Below, piece by piece: positions 14,768 through 21,095 of a stretch of DNA of 30,060 nucleotides; the stretch's first letter is position 1; each line of letters opens with the position of its first letter. The notes under the pieces were generated by a model that searched no databases, had not been told where the DNA came from, and saw only the letters and a list, made by a program, of their open reading frames with translations. The position numbers and the translations under genes were made by a program. Source of the stretch: CAYGBM01 sp964348225 (GTDB lineage Bacteria; Patescibacteriota; Minisyncoccia; Minisyncoccales; CG1-02-41-26); assembly GCA_964348225.1 (NCBI GenBank), contig CAYGBM010000041.1, positions 1 through 30,060 of the forward strand, read 5' to 3'.

Positions 14768-14797
14768 AGACAACCACGGCTGAAGCCGTGGTTGTCT
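14768..14797 (+). terminator. 13-bp hairpin between the membrane protein gene and xerC
   Basis: AGACAACCACGGC and GCCGTGGTTGTCT enclose TGAA in a perfect stem. There is no clear T-run after it. It lies 64 nt after the preceding stop and 20 nt before the xerC promoter. It probably ends the upstream transcript or insulates the promoter. Confidence 0.55.
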
Positions 14798-14817
14798 GCT
14801 TATCCACAGCAGGGGAG

Positions 14818-14847
14818 TTGACAAAAAGGCTTGAATAGCCTTATACT
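14818..14847 (+). promoter_or_regulatory. Strong promoter with operator-like dyad, before xerC
   Basis: A perfect TTGACA (14818-14823), an 18-bp spacer and TATACT (14842-14847) predict a start near 14854. An inverted repeat, AAGGCT (14826-14831) and AGCCTT (14837-14842), fills the spacer, a classical place for a repressor or for a spacer-twisting activator. A second TATAAT at 14891-14896 may start a shorter transcript. Confidence 0.7.
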
Positions 14848-14933
14848 ATCAATAGATAAGTGTTCGCATAATTATACTTAAACGAATGGTTATAATACTG
14901 TGTGGGGCACTTCCCTAAAAACCATAATTTTTT

Positions 14934-15914
14934 ATGCAAAAAAGCCCAAAGTCAATTGCTAAATATTTAAACGATTTTCTCGACTGGCTGGAGATTGAGA
15001 AAGGTTTAAGCTCCAAGTCGCAAGAGAACTATGCTAGGTTTCTGAAACGATTTTTAGATTGGCTCAAACTCAACAAGCTTGAAAATCTTAAACCCCACGA
15101 ACTCACCCCAGAACATATCTGGCAATATCGGACATATTTAGCTCGTCAGCGTGTAGTCAAAAAATCATACGATCCAAGCAACGCCCAAAAGTCACTCAAG
15201 AAGACTACTCAAAACTATTATCTTATTGCCTTGAGGTCATTATTAAATTTTTTTGCTGACAGAAATATATTATCTCTACCCGCTGAAAAAATAAAACTGG
15301 CAAAAGATAAAGATGGAAAAGTTGTGAGCTTCTTAAACTTAGAACAACTGGAAAAACTATTTGCAGCCCCTGATACTTCAAAGATTCAAGGTCTAAGAGA
15401 TCGAGCCATTTTGGAACTCTTTTTTTCTACTGGCATGAGAATTGCAGAATTAGCCAGCTTGAACCGAGAGCAAATTAAAATAAAGCCCGAAACAAAAGAC
15501 TTAGAAATCGTTATAATAGGCAAAGGCGCCAAACCAAGAACCGTTTATCTTTCAGAAAGAGCTATACATTGGCTGAGAGAATATCTAAAAAAAAGAAAAG
15601 ATACAGAAAAAGCACTTTTTGTTAATCATTATAAAAAAGAAGATAGTTCCTGCACCCGATTGAGCCACCGTTTGATTCAAAAAAATATAAAAAAATATGC
15701 TATTATGGCTGGCCTGCCCTTGACCACAACCCCGCATGTCATGCGTCACTCGTTCGCGACCGATCTCTTAAATCAAGGGGTAGACTTCAGAACACTGCAA
15801 GAATTTTTAGGACACAAAAGTCCAGCAGCCACTCAAATCTACGCCCATGTTACAAGCAAAAGGCTACGCGACATCCATCGTAAATTCCATGGTGGTAGAA
15901 AAATTAAAGATTGA
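14934..15914 (+). CDS. xerC: Tyrosine recombinase of the XerC/XerD type
   Basis: Xer recombinases resolve chromosome dimers at dif sites; related enzymes integrate mobile DNA. The protein has 326 residues. Residues 6-115 form the SAM-like core-binding domain (a DYNDFL-like start, then helices). The catalytic domain has the full set of residues: R169 (STGMRIAEL), K197 (GKGAKPRTV), H268 and R271 (PHVMRHSF), H294 (LGHKSPAATQ) and the nucleophile Y303 (IYAHVT). Length and motif spacing fit the housekeeping Xer class better than phage integrases. A single Xer protein acting alone is common in reduced genomes. No attachment site was found nearby. The gene has its own strong promoter and a leader of about 80 nt. 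Confidence 0.92.
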   Translation: MQKSPKSIAKYLNDFLDWLEIEKGLSSKSQENYARFLKRFLDWLKLNKLENLKPHELTPEHIWQYRTYLARQRVVKKSYDPSNAQKSLKKTTQNYYLIALRSLLNFFADRNILSLPAEKIKLAKDKDGKVVSFLNLEQLEKLFAAPDTSKIQGLRDRAILELFFSTGMRIAELASLNREQIKIKPETKDLEIVIIGKGAKPRTVYLSERAIHWLREYLKKRKDTEKALFVNHYKKEDSSCTRLSHRLIQKNIKKYAIMAGLPLTTTPHVMRHSFATDLLNQGVDFRTLQEFLGHKSPAATQIYAHVTSKRLRDIHRKFHGGRKIKD

Positions 15915-15924
15915 AAAGCTAACT

Positions 15925-16083
15925 TTATTCCCCTGCTTCTTCAATAATTAAGGGAGGTTTTTGAAAGTAAAATTGAGTTAAGATGCCAGCGCCAAAGCTG
16001 AGCAGGCAGAGCAGAAGAATCATCAAAAAGAGTAAAATGTTGTTATAATTTTTTTTGACAAATTGGCTAATTTTTGATAGCAT
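15925..16083 (-). CDS. Small single-pass membrane ORF, 52 residues
   Basis: The minus strand carries an ORF starting MLSKISQFVKKNYNN, then a hydrophobic helix (about residues 16-36) and a short polar tail QFYFQKPPLIIEEAGE. It fills most of the gap between xerC and rpmA and is divergent from rpmA. The positive residues before the helix fit an inside N-terminus. No ribosome binding site is evident, and the rpmA promoter overlaps its start. It may be a genuine small membrane protein or a remnant of a longer one. I do not recognise a family. Confidence 0.4.
   Translation of the reverse strand: MLSKISQFVKKNYNNILLFLMILLLCLLSFGAGILTQFYFQKPPLIIEEAGE
16055..16083 (+). promoter_or_regulatory. Promoter for rpmA
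   Basis: TTGACA (16055-16060) is followed after 17 bp by TAGCAT (16078-16083) preceded by the extended -10 bases TGA. Transcription would start near 16090, giving a leader of about 18 nt before the ATG at 16108. Confidence 0.55.
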
Positions 16084-16107
16084 AAATGATCATTAACGAT
16101 CTCTAAC

Positions 16108-16389
16108 ATGGCTAAAACAAAGTCAAAAGGCTCAACAAGGCTGGGTAGAGATTCCAGGCCAAAATACTTGGGAGTTAAAGTATTTGGAGGGCAAAAAGTA
16201 AAAGCTGGAATGATTATAGTGCGCCAGCGAGGCACAAAATTTTTGCCTGGAAAAAATGTGGGGCTCGGCAAAGACCACACGATTTTTGCTTTAAAAGAAG
16301 GGGTTGTTAAATTTCAAACAAAAAGAAAAAAAATGTTTTCAGGCTCACAAAGAATCGCTAAGGTTGTTAATGTTGAACCAAAAATATGA
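16108..16389 (+). CDS. rpmA: 50S ribosomal protein L27
   Basis: L27 lies near the peptidyl-transferase centre of the large ribosomal subunit. The 93-residue protein matches the family over its full length: MAKTKSKGSTRLGRDSRPK, GVKVFGGQKVKAGMIIVRQRG, KFLPGKNVGLGKDHTIFA. The N-terminus starts directly with the mature form, without the cleaved extension seen in many Firmicutes. The usual partner L21 (rplU) is not next to it, so the gene stands alone with its own promoter. A weak hairpin with six T (about 16399-16447) could end the transcript. Confidence 0.96.
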   Translation: MAKTKSKGSTRLGRDSRPKYLGVKVFGGQKVKAGMIIVRQRGTKFLPGKNVGLGKDHTIFALKEGVVKFQTKRKKMFSGSQRIAKVVNVEPKI

Positions 16390-16398
16390 GTTTCGGTT

Positions 16399-16447
16399 AA
16401 GAATTTAAGGCGTTTCTTTCCATTAACAACTTTAACGATTCTTTTTT
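16399..16447 (+). terminator. Possible terminator after rpmA
   Basis: AAGAATTTAA (16399-16408) can pair with TTAA and ATTCTT (16432-16443), leaving a CG bulge and a long loop, followed by T4. The stem is AT-rich and weak, so confidence is low. Confidence 0.3.
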
Positions 16448-16495
16448 ATATCTCAGTACATTAACAATCTATAAACATGATGGGGAGGGTTTGTT

Positions 16496-17029
16496 ATGAA
16501 AGCAAGCACCAAGCAAAGGATAACAGGAATACCCGTCCTTGGTAAGATAATCACAAATTTGACATTTACAACGTACTGTATAGCAGCAAGAGCAAGGGAA
16601 TCTTTTCCAAACATTGCTGCAGTCTTGTTCATTATTTTCTTTGTTGCTACCGCTGTCTTTTCACTTTCCTTCCCCCAAAAAGTGCACAGTTGGGTCTGGG
16701 CTGGAAGCAGTCGGATCTGGGCTGGGATATCCTATTTTGGAGCTGGTGTAGTCATAGTCGCCTCAATGATCGTAGCGATCCTAGCTATTGTTTTTATAGC
16801 ACTTGGATTCATTATTGTAGGCATTATGATATTCCTTGTTCCAGTAGTGATATTCTTAATTGGGGCTGGGGTTCAAATATTGCTGACTAGCTTAATTCTT
16901 GAACTAATTTGGTCAGCGGATATAACATCACTATTCGCCCCAGATTTAGGTGTATGGTTCTGGGTTACCCATGGGGTCCTGGCTAAATTCTTCTTAAAGG
17001 GTGGTTCTCTAACCACCCTTTGCCTTTAG
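16496..17029 (+). CDS. Multi-pass membrane protein of unknown function
   Basis: I do not recognise this 177-residue protein. Hydrophobic segments lie at about 39-59, 79-105 and 105-140, the last two almost continuous, giving three to five membrane helices. A basic N-terminus suggests it faces the cytoplasm. It has a strong Shine-Dalgarno (GGAGGG, 16484-16489) 6 nt before the ATG, unlike most genes here. Its last residues (about LKGGSLTTLCL) are encoded by a terminator hairpin, and its stop overlaps the end of the convergent pyrG by 4 bp. Base composition and the ribosome binding site resemble the module at 7384-8555, so a common origin is possible. Confidence 0.65.
   Translation: MKASTKQRITGIPVLGKIITNLTFTTYCIAARARESFPNIAAVLFIIFFVATAVFSLSFPQKVHSWVWAGSSRIWAGISYFGAGVVIVASMIVAILAIVFIALGFIIVGIMIFLVPVVIFLIGAGVQILLTSLILELIWSADITSLFAPDLGVWFWVTHGVLAKFFLKGGSLTTLCL
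16996..17021. terminator. Terminator hairpin between convergent genes
   Basis: AAAGGGTGGTT (16996-17006) pairs perfectly with AACCACCCTTT (17011-17021) around CTCT. T and A runs at its ends make it usable from both sides. It lies within the last codons of the membrane protein gene and just beyond the pyrG stop at 17026. Confidence 0.75.
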
Positions 17030-18678
17030 TTTTGCTCTGATTTTTTTAAACAAGCGCGGATGAATTCGCGGAATAAGGGGTGTGGGTCTAAGGGACGTGA
17101 TTTAAATTCCGGATGGAATTGGGTGGCAACAAAGAATGGTTGCTGTGACAGCTCCACAATCTCAACCAAATCCCTTTCAGGGTTGATGCCAGCCATTATA
17201 AGGCCTTTTGCTTCAAGACGCTTCCTGAAATCATTGTTAAGCTCATAACGGTGGCGGTGGCGCTCAGAGACTACGGGGGAGCCATAAGCTCGGAAAGATA
17301 AAGTTTCAGGTTTTAATTTGCAATTGTAAGCTCCCAGCCTCATTGTGCCACCATAACGTTTTTCTCTCAAAAGCTTTTTTTGCTCTGGCATAACATCAAT
17401 GATAGCTTGACAACTCCCCTCTTTTGTTTTGTTATTTGGAGAACAAAATTCAGCTGAGTGGGCATTTTTTATTTCACAAACATTGCGGCTGAACTCTATA
17501 ACTGCCAACTGCATGCCCAAGCAAAGCCCAAAATAGGGAATTTGTTGTTTTCTGCAAAACTCAATGGCTTTGATTTTCCCCTCCACTCCCCTGCTACCAA
17601 AACCACCAGGCACTATGATGCCTCCAAACTTTGTTAATTCTTTTCTTGACTCTGGATTCTTTTCGTATTTTTCAGCGTCCACCCATTGAATTTCAGGTTT
17701 AACATTGAAAAAATAGCTTGCGTGTTTTATTGCCTCAATTATTGAGATATAAGAGTCCATTAGGGTGAAACTACCTGTTTTGAAGTACTTCCCTACCATG
17801 CCAATCTTAACCTCGCCTTTCAAGTTGTGAATATTGCTAGCTAATTTTCGCCAATCTTTTAAATCGTTCTTTCTGGCTTTTAGCTCAAACTTCTTTAAGA
17901 TTTTGTTGCCTAAATCGTCTTTCTCAAAATTTACAGGCACCTCATAAATAGAATCAACATCCGGAGCTGAAATAACATCTTTTTCTGAAACATTGCAGAA
18001 AATAGAAATCTTCCTCTTTCGGGGAGCATCCAAGGGCAGGCTGGCTCTGCCGATTATAATGTCTGGCTGGATGCCAGCTGCATTCAAGGACCTTACAGCG
18101 TGCTGAGTGGGTTTTGTTTTCATCTCTCCGATTTTTTTGGGAATAGGCAGATAACTTACTAAAATAAAAACGACATCCTCAGGACGTCGAAGCTTTATTA
18201 AACGAGCTGCTTCCAGGAACAAAAGATTTTGATACTCACCTACCGTACCTCCAATTTCAGTAAGAATAAAATCTGCTTTAGTTCTTCTAGCTAGTCTTTT
18301 TAAACGAGACATTACTTCTTCTGGAATATCAGGCACTACTTCCACGCACCTGCCTCCATATTCAAGATTCCTTTCCCTCCTAATAACAGCCTGATAGACA
18401 CTGCCTGTTGTCATGTAATTATCAATGCTCAGGTTTTGGTCTAAAAATCTTTCATAATTGCCTATGTCTTGGTCGCATTCCAGCCCATCATCGGTTACAA
18501 AAACCTCTCCGTGCTCAATAGGATTCATTGTGCCAGCATCAACATTAATGTAGGGATCAATCTTAACTGCCTCCACCTTGAACCCCTTAGCTTTCAAAAT
18601 CTTGCCTATGGAAGCAGTAGCTATGCCCTTGCCAATTCCTGACATTACACCGCCCGCAATAAAAATATGTTTTGGCAT
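17026..18678 (-). CDS. pyrG: CTP synthase
   Basis: PyrG converts UTP to CTP with ATP and glutamine. The 550-residue protein has the normal two-domain layout. The N-terminal synthetase domain contains GGVMSGIGKGIATASIG (P-loop K17) and DPYINVDAGTMNPIEHGEV. The C-terminal glutamine amidotransferase domain has the oxyanion segment VPGGFGSRG, nucleophile C386 (GLCLGMQ) and the catalytic pair H522 and E524 (FHPEF). The P-loop departs slightly from the common GGVVSSLGKG. It is third in the minus-strand series ctp, rplI, pyrG, but a terminator hairpin lies between rplI and pyrG, ending 18 nt before its ATG, so attenuation is possible. Confidence 0.97.
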   Translation of the reverse strand: MPKHIFIAGGVMSGIGKGIATASIGKILKAKGFKVEAVKIDPYINVDAGTMNPIEHGEVFVTDDGLECDQDIGNYERFLDQNLSIDNYMTTGSVYQAVIRRERNLEYGGRCVEVVPDIPEEVMSRLKRLARRTKADFILTEIGGTVGEYQNLLFLEAARLIKLRRPEDVVFILVSYLPIPKKIGEMKTKPTQHAVRSLNAAGIQPDIIIGRASLPLDAPRKRKISIFCNVSEKDVISAPDVDSIYEVPVNFEKDDLGNKILKKFELKARKNDLKDWRKLASNIHNLKGEVKIGMVGKYFKTGSFTLMDSYISIIEAIKHASYFFNVKPEIQWVDAEKYEKNPESRKELTKFGGIIVPGGFGSRGVEGKIKAIEFCRKQQIPYFGLCLGMQLAVIEFSRNVCEIKNAHSAEFCSPNNKTKEGSCQAIIDVMPEQKKLLREKRYGGTMRLGAYNCKLKPETLSFRAYGSPVVSERHRHRYELNNDFRKRLEAKGLIMAGINPERDLVEIVELSQQPFFVATQFHPEFKSRPLDPHPLFREFIRACLKKSEQN

Positions 18679-18696
18679 ATTAGAAGTTTTTGTTCT

Positions 18697-18732
18697 TAAT
18701 AAACCCTTCAGCCAAAAATTTAGGCGAAGGGT
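18697..18732 (-). terminator. Terminator or attenuator between rplI and pyrG
   Basis: On the minus strand ACCCTTC plus GCC pair with GGC plus GAAGGGT, with one bulged T and a 9-nt loop, followed by TTTATT. It ends rplI transcription, yet pyrG starts only 18 nt further with no promoter visible between. B. subtilis pyrG is known to be controlled by a leader terminator, so a similar logic is possible here. Confidence 0.65.
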
Positions 18733-18766
18733 AAGTTCCAGACCATTTTAAACCGATTACCCAATT

Positions 18767-19234
18767 TTAAACTTCAACTTCAGGCTTTACCTCTTCTTCT
18801 ACAACTATTATCTTTATCTGGACCTCCAAGTTGTGTTCAAACCTAATTTTTGCTTCATACTCGCCCAAATCCTCGATGTCCTGAGCAAGAAATATTTGGT
18901 TTTTCTTGATGTCATACCCCATCTCTTTCAACCTGGCAGCTATTTTTTGGGCATTAATATTTTCAAAAAGCTGGCCCTTATCCCCTACCTTAACTTTAAT
19001 CTCAACCTCAAGCCCGTCCATTGATGAAGCCAAACTACCAGCTTTTTCCAGTTCCTCCTCTGCCTGCTTTTCTTTCTCGTCCTGCTGTTCTTTTGCCCAC
19101 TTCAAAGCTTCATCTGTTGCTGGTTTAGCCAAACCCTGAGGAATCAAATGATTCCTGGCATATCCATCAGCCACTTCTTTGACCTCATATTTTTTACCAA
19201 TTTTTTCTACGTCCTGAAGCAGTACTACTTGCAT
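18767..19234 (-). CDS. rplI: 50S ribosomal protein L9
   Basis: L9 binds 23S rRNA and has two globular domains joined by a long helix. The 155-residue protein starts MQVVLLQDVEKIGKKYEVKE and continues with VADGYARNHLIPQGLAKPAT, the L9 signature. A charged connecting helix (about 42-72) follows, then the C-terminal domain (KGQLFENINAQKIAARL). The acidic tail VVEEEVKPEVEV is slightly extended. It starts 10 bp after the ctp stop and is presumably cotranscribed with it. Several CPR lineages lack L9, so its presence narrows the placement of this organism. Confidence 0.95.
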   Translation of the reverse strand: MQVVLLQDVEKIGKKYEVKEVADGYARNHLIPQGLAKPATDEALKWAKEQQDEKEKQAEEELEKAGSLASSMDGLEVEIKVKVGDKGQLFENINAQKIAARLKEMGYDIKKNQIFLAQDIEDLGEYEAKIRFEHNLEVQIKIIVVEEEVKPEVEV

Positions 19235-19244
19235 ATACCTTATT

Positions 19245-20459
19245 TTACTCCAAAGAATTTAAAATTTCAATTGCTTCTTCAAGTTGGGGGTCTTTTTCTT
19301 CTTCAAAGTCTTCATCTGTCATTTCTACCTCAATATCCGGCTCAAGCCCGTTATCGTCGATAGAATCACCTTTTGGGGTTAACCACTTAGATGTTGTTAC
19401 TTTCAAAGACGAACCATCTGAAAGAAATACCTGCTCTTGCACCGAGCCCTTGCCAAAAGAAGTCTCTCCAATAAGCTTAATGTTTCTTTGGTCTCTTAAT
19501 GCTCCAGCGAGTATTTCAGCTCCTGAAGCTGAGCCTTTGTTTATTAAGATTACGGTTGGATAATCAATAAAAGTACTTGGGCCATAAGACCTATATGACT
19601 TTCTTTCTTTTTCTTTGCCAGAATCCTGCCAAACTACAACGTCCCCCTCTTCTAAAAACCAACCTGCTATTTCTTGAGCCTTATCCAAATAGCCCCCTGG
19701 ATTGTTGCGAAGGTCTAAAATGATTTTCTCAACTTTTGAATTTAATATCTCAAGGGTTGCTTTTTTAAATTCAGTGGTTATTATTTGGTTAAATTGATAA
19801 ATCCTTACCCAGGCGATATTTTCATCTTTCAGCTCCCATTTTAATGTTGGGATTTTTATTAGCTCTCTTTTCAACGTAATCTCCTTAGGCTCTGGCCATT
19901 TCTCCCGATAAACTGTAAGTGTTACCTCTGTACCCCTGGGTCCCCTGATTAAACGGGCTGCTTCCTCAACCGGAAGGTCTTGGGTGTAAGTGTCATTAAT
20001 CATCAAAATCTTGTCTCCGGGCCTAATTCCAGCTTCCATGGCAGGCGTATTCTCAAGGGGGCTAATTACCACCAGCTGCCCATCTCTAACGCTAATCTCC
20101 ATTCCCACCCCCTCATATTTCCCTGAAAGCTCCTCTTGCAGCTCTTCTGTCTCTTGAGGCTTGAAAAAAACAGTGTAGGGGTCTTCTAAGCTGGCGACCA
20201 TTCCTCTGATAGCTCCATAAACCATGTTTTGATAATTAATTTCATCTTTCTCTAAGTACTTCCGTTCCAGCTTTTTCCAAGCCTCCCAAAACAATGAAAA
20301 GTCCACTTCCTCTGGCTTTCCGTCTTCCTCCCCTACTATCTGGGGAGGCGGAACCTTAAGACCGCTTTCTTCTCCAACGCGAAAACCAACCCTAAAACTA
20401 AAAAAGGCAACAAGCGCAAAGCAAATTATCAAAATAACTATTTTTGGTACTTTATCCAT
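19245..20459 (-). CDS. C-terminal processing peptidase (S41 family)
   Basis: This protease cleaves proteins near their C-termini outside the membrane. The 404-residue protein has an N-terminal signal or anchor helix (about 7-24). A helical domain follows (FWEAWKKLERKYLEKDEINY), then a PDZ domain (about 118-200, GVGMEISVRDGQLVVISPLE). The S41 catalytic core has S312 (NKGSASGAEILAGAL) and K337 (ETSFGKGSVQ), 25 residues apart as in CtpA. The C-terminus is acidic. It is the first gene of the ctp-rplI-pyrG series and has its own promoter. Related Ctp proteases often act in envelope maturation, which would fit the wall genes nearby. Confidence 0.93.
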   Translation of the reverse strand: MDKVPKIVILIICFALVAFFSFRVGFRVGEESGLKVPPPQIVGEEDGKPEEVDFSLFWEAWKKLERKYLEKDEINYQNMVYGAIRGMVASLEDPYTVFFKPQETEELQEELSGKYEGVGMEISVRDGQLVVISPLENTPAMEAGIRPGDKILMINDTYTQDLPVEEAARLIRGPRGTEVTLTVYREKWPEPKEITLKRELIKIPTLKWELKDENIAWVRIYQFNQIITTEFKKATLEILNSKVEKIILDLRNNPGGYLDKAQEIAGWFLEEGDVVVWQDSGKEKERKSYRSYGPSTFIDYPTVILINKGSASGAEILAGALRDQRNIKLIGETSFGKGSVQEQVFLSDGSSLKVTTSKWLTPKGDSIDDNGLEPDIEVEMTDEDFEEEKDPQLEEAIEILNSLE

Positions 20460-20504
20460 TGACGCTTTATTTATTTTTTACTTTATTAAGTCCCTATTTT
20501 ATGA

Positions 20505-20533
20505 ATTATACAAAAATTAATTTATCTCCGCAA
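20505..20533 (-). promoter_or_regulatory. Promoter for the ctp-rplI series
   Basis: On the minus strand TTGCGG (20533-20528), a 17-bp spacer and a perfect TATAAT (20510-20505) predict a start near 20498. The leader before the ctp ATG at 20459 would be about 40 nt. Confidence 0.6.
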
Positions 20534-20545
20534 CTATTATTTAAA

Positions 20546-20570
20546 GAGGAAGGAGTTTAACTCCTTCCTC
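20546..20570 (-). terminator. Terminator after the GNAT gene
   Basis: GAGGAAGGAG and CTCCTTCCTC form a perfect 10-bp stem with a 5-nt loop. On the minus strand TTTAAAT follows. It lies about 30 nt beyond the acetyltransferase stop and separates that unit from ctp. Confidence 0.75.
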
Positions 20571-20600
20571 AGAGATTTTTATATAGGTATAAAGGCTATT

Positions 20601-21092
20601 TCATTTAAATCTGGCAAGCATTATCACCTCATCGCCGCGGAATAGATTTGTAATTTTTGCTTCAGGCGTAGCGCCAAGCGTTTTTTTATACAACCGCTGA
20701 GCTCTGTTTTCTGTGCCAGTGGTAACTTCAACAACCTTCAGGTTTGCTTTCCTTTTAGCCAGGGAGCGACAGATTGTCTTAAACGATTCTTCAATTAACT
20801 TTGTTCCTATTCCCCTGCCCCGAAAATCAGGAGAAACAGCTATTTGTTCAAGCTCTAAAACAGCTGAATTTCTAAAACCTCCTTTCTCCATCCACAAGAT
20901 ATAACCGACAATTTTTTCCTCGCTTTTAGCAACAAAATACTTCATTCTCGGAAAACCCCGAAAGTTGCAGTTTACCCACTGCCAGGCTTTTCTTGGCTCT
21001 TTCAAGCCGCTAAAGCTTTGAGAGGCAATCTGAGCCACTTTTCCAATTTCTTCCTTCCGCAAAGGCTGAATTTTAATATCGGTGATTTCCAT
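20601..21092 (-). CDS. GNAT-family N-acetyltransferase
   Basis: GNAT enzymes move an acetyl group from acetyl-CoA to an amine. The 163-residue protein has the acetyl-CoA loop VSPDFRGRGIGTKLIEE (about 87-103) after the strand LELEQIA. The C-terminal segment ENRAQRLYKKTLGA is typical of RimI-like members. The gene follows glmS by only 3 bp, so the two are surely cotranscribed. GlmS makes glucosamine-6-phosphate, and some organisms acetylate that sugar with a GNAT enzyme (GNA1), so a sugar-amine substrate is worth considering. The sequence itself does not show the substrate. Confidence 0.85.
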   Translation of the reverse strand: MEITDIKIQPLRKEEIGKVAQIASQSFSGLKEPRKAWQWVNCNFRGFPRMKYFVAKSEEKIVGYILWMEKGGFRNSAVLELEQIAVSPDFRGRGIGTKLIEESFKTICRSLAKRKANLKVVEVTTGTENRAQRLYKKTLGATPEAKITNLFRGDEVIMLARFK

Positions 21093-21095
21093 AAT

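Noticed and set aside
14934..15914. Phage or island integrase with att sites
   Set aside because: Length and motif spacing fit housekeeping Xer, there is no adjacent tRNA, and no flanking direct repeats were found.
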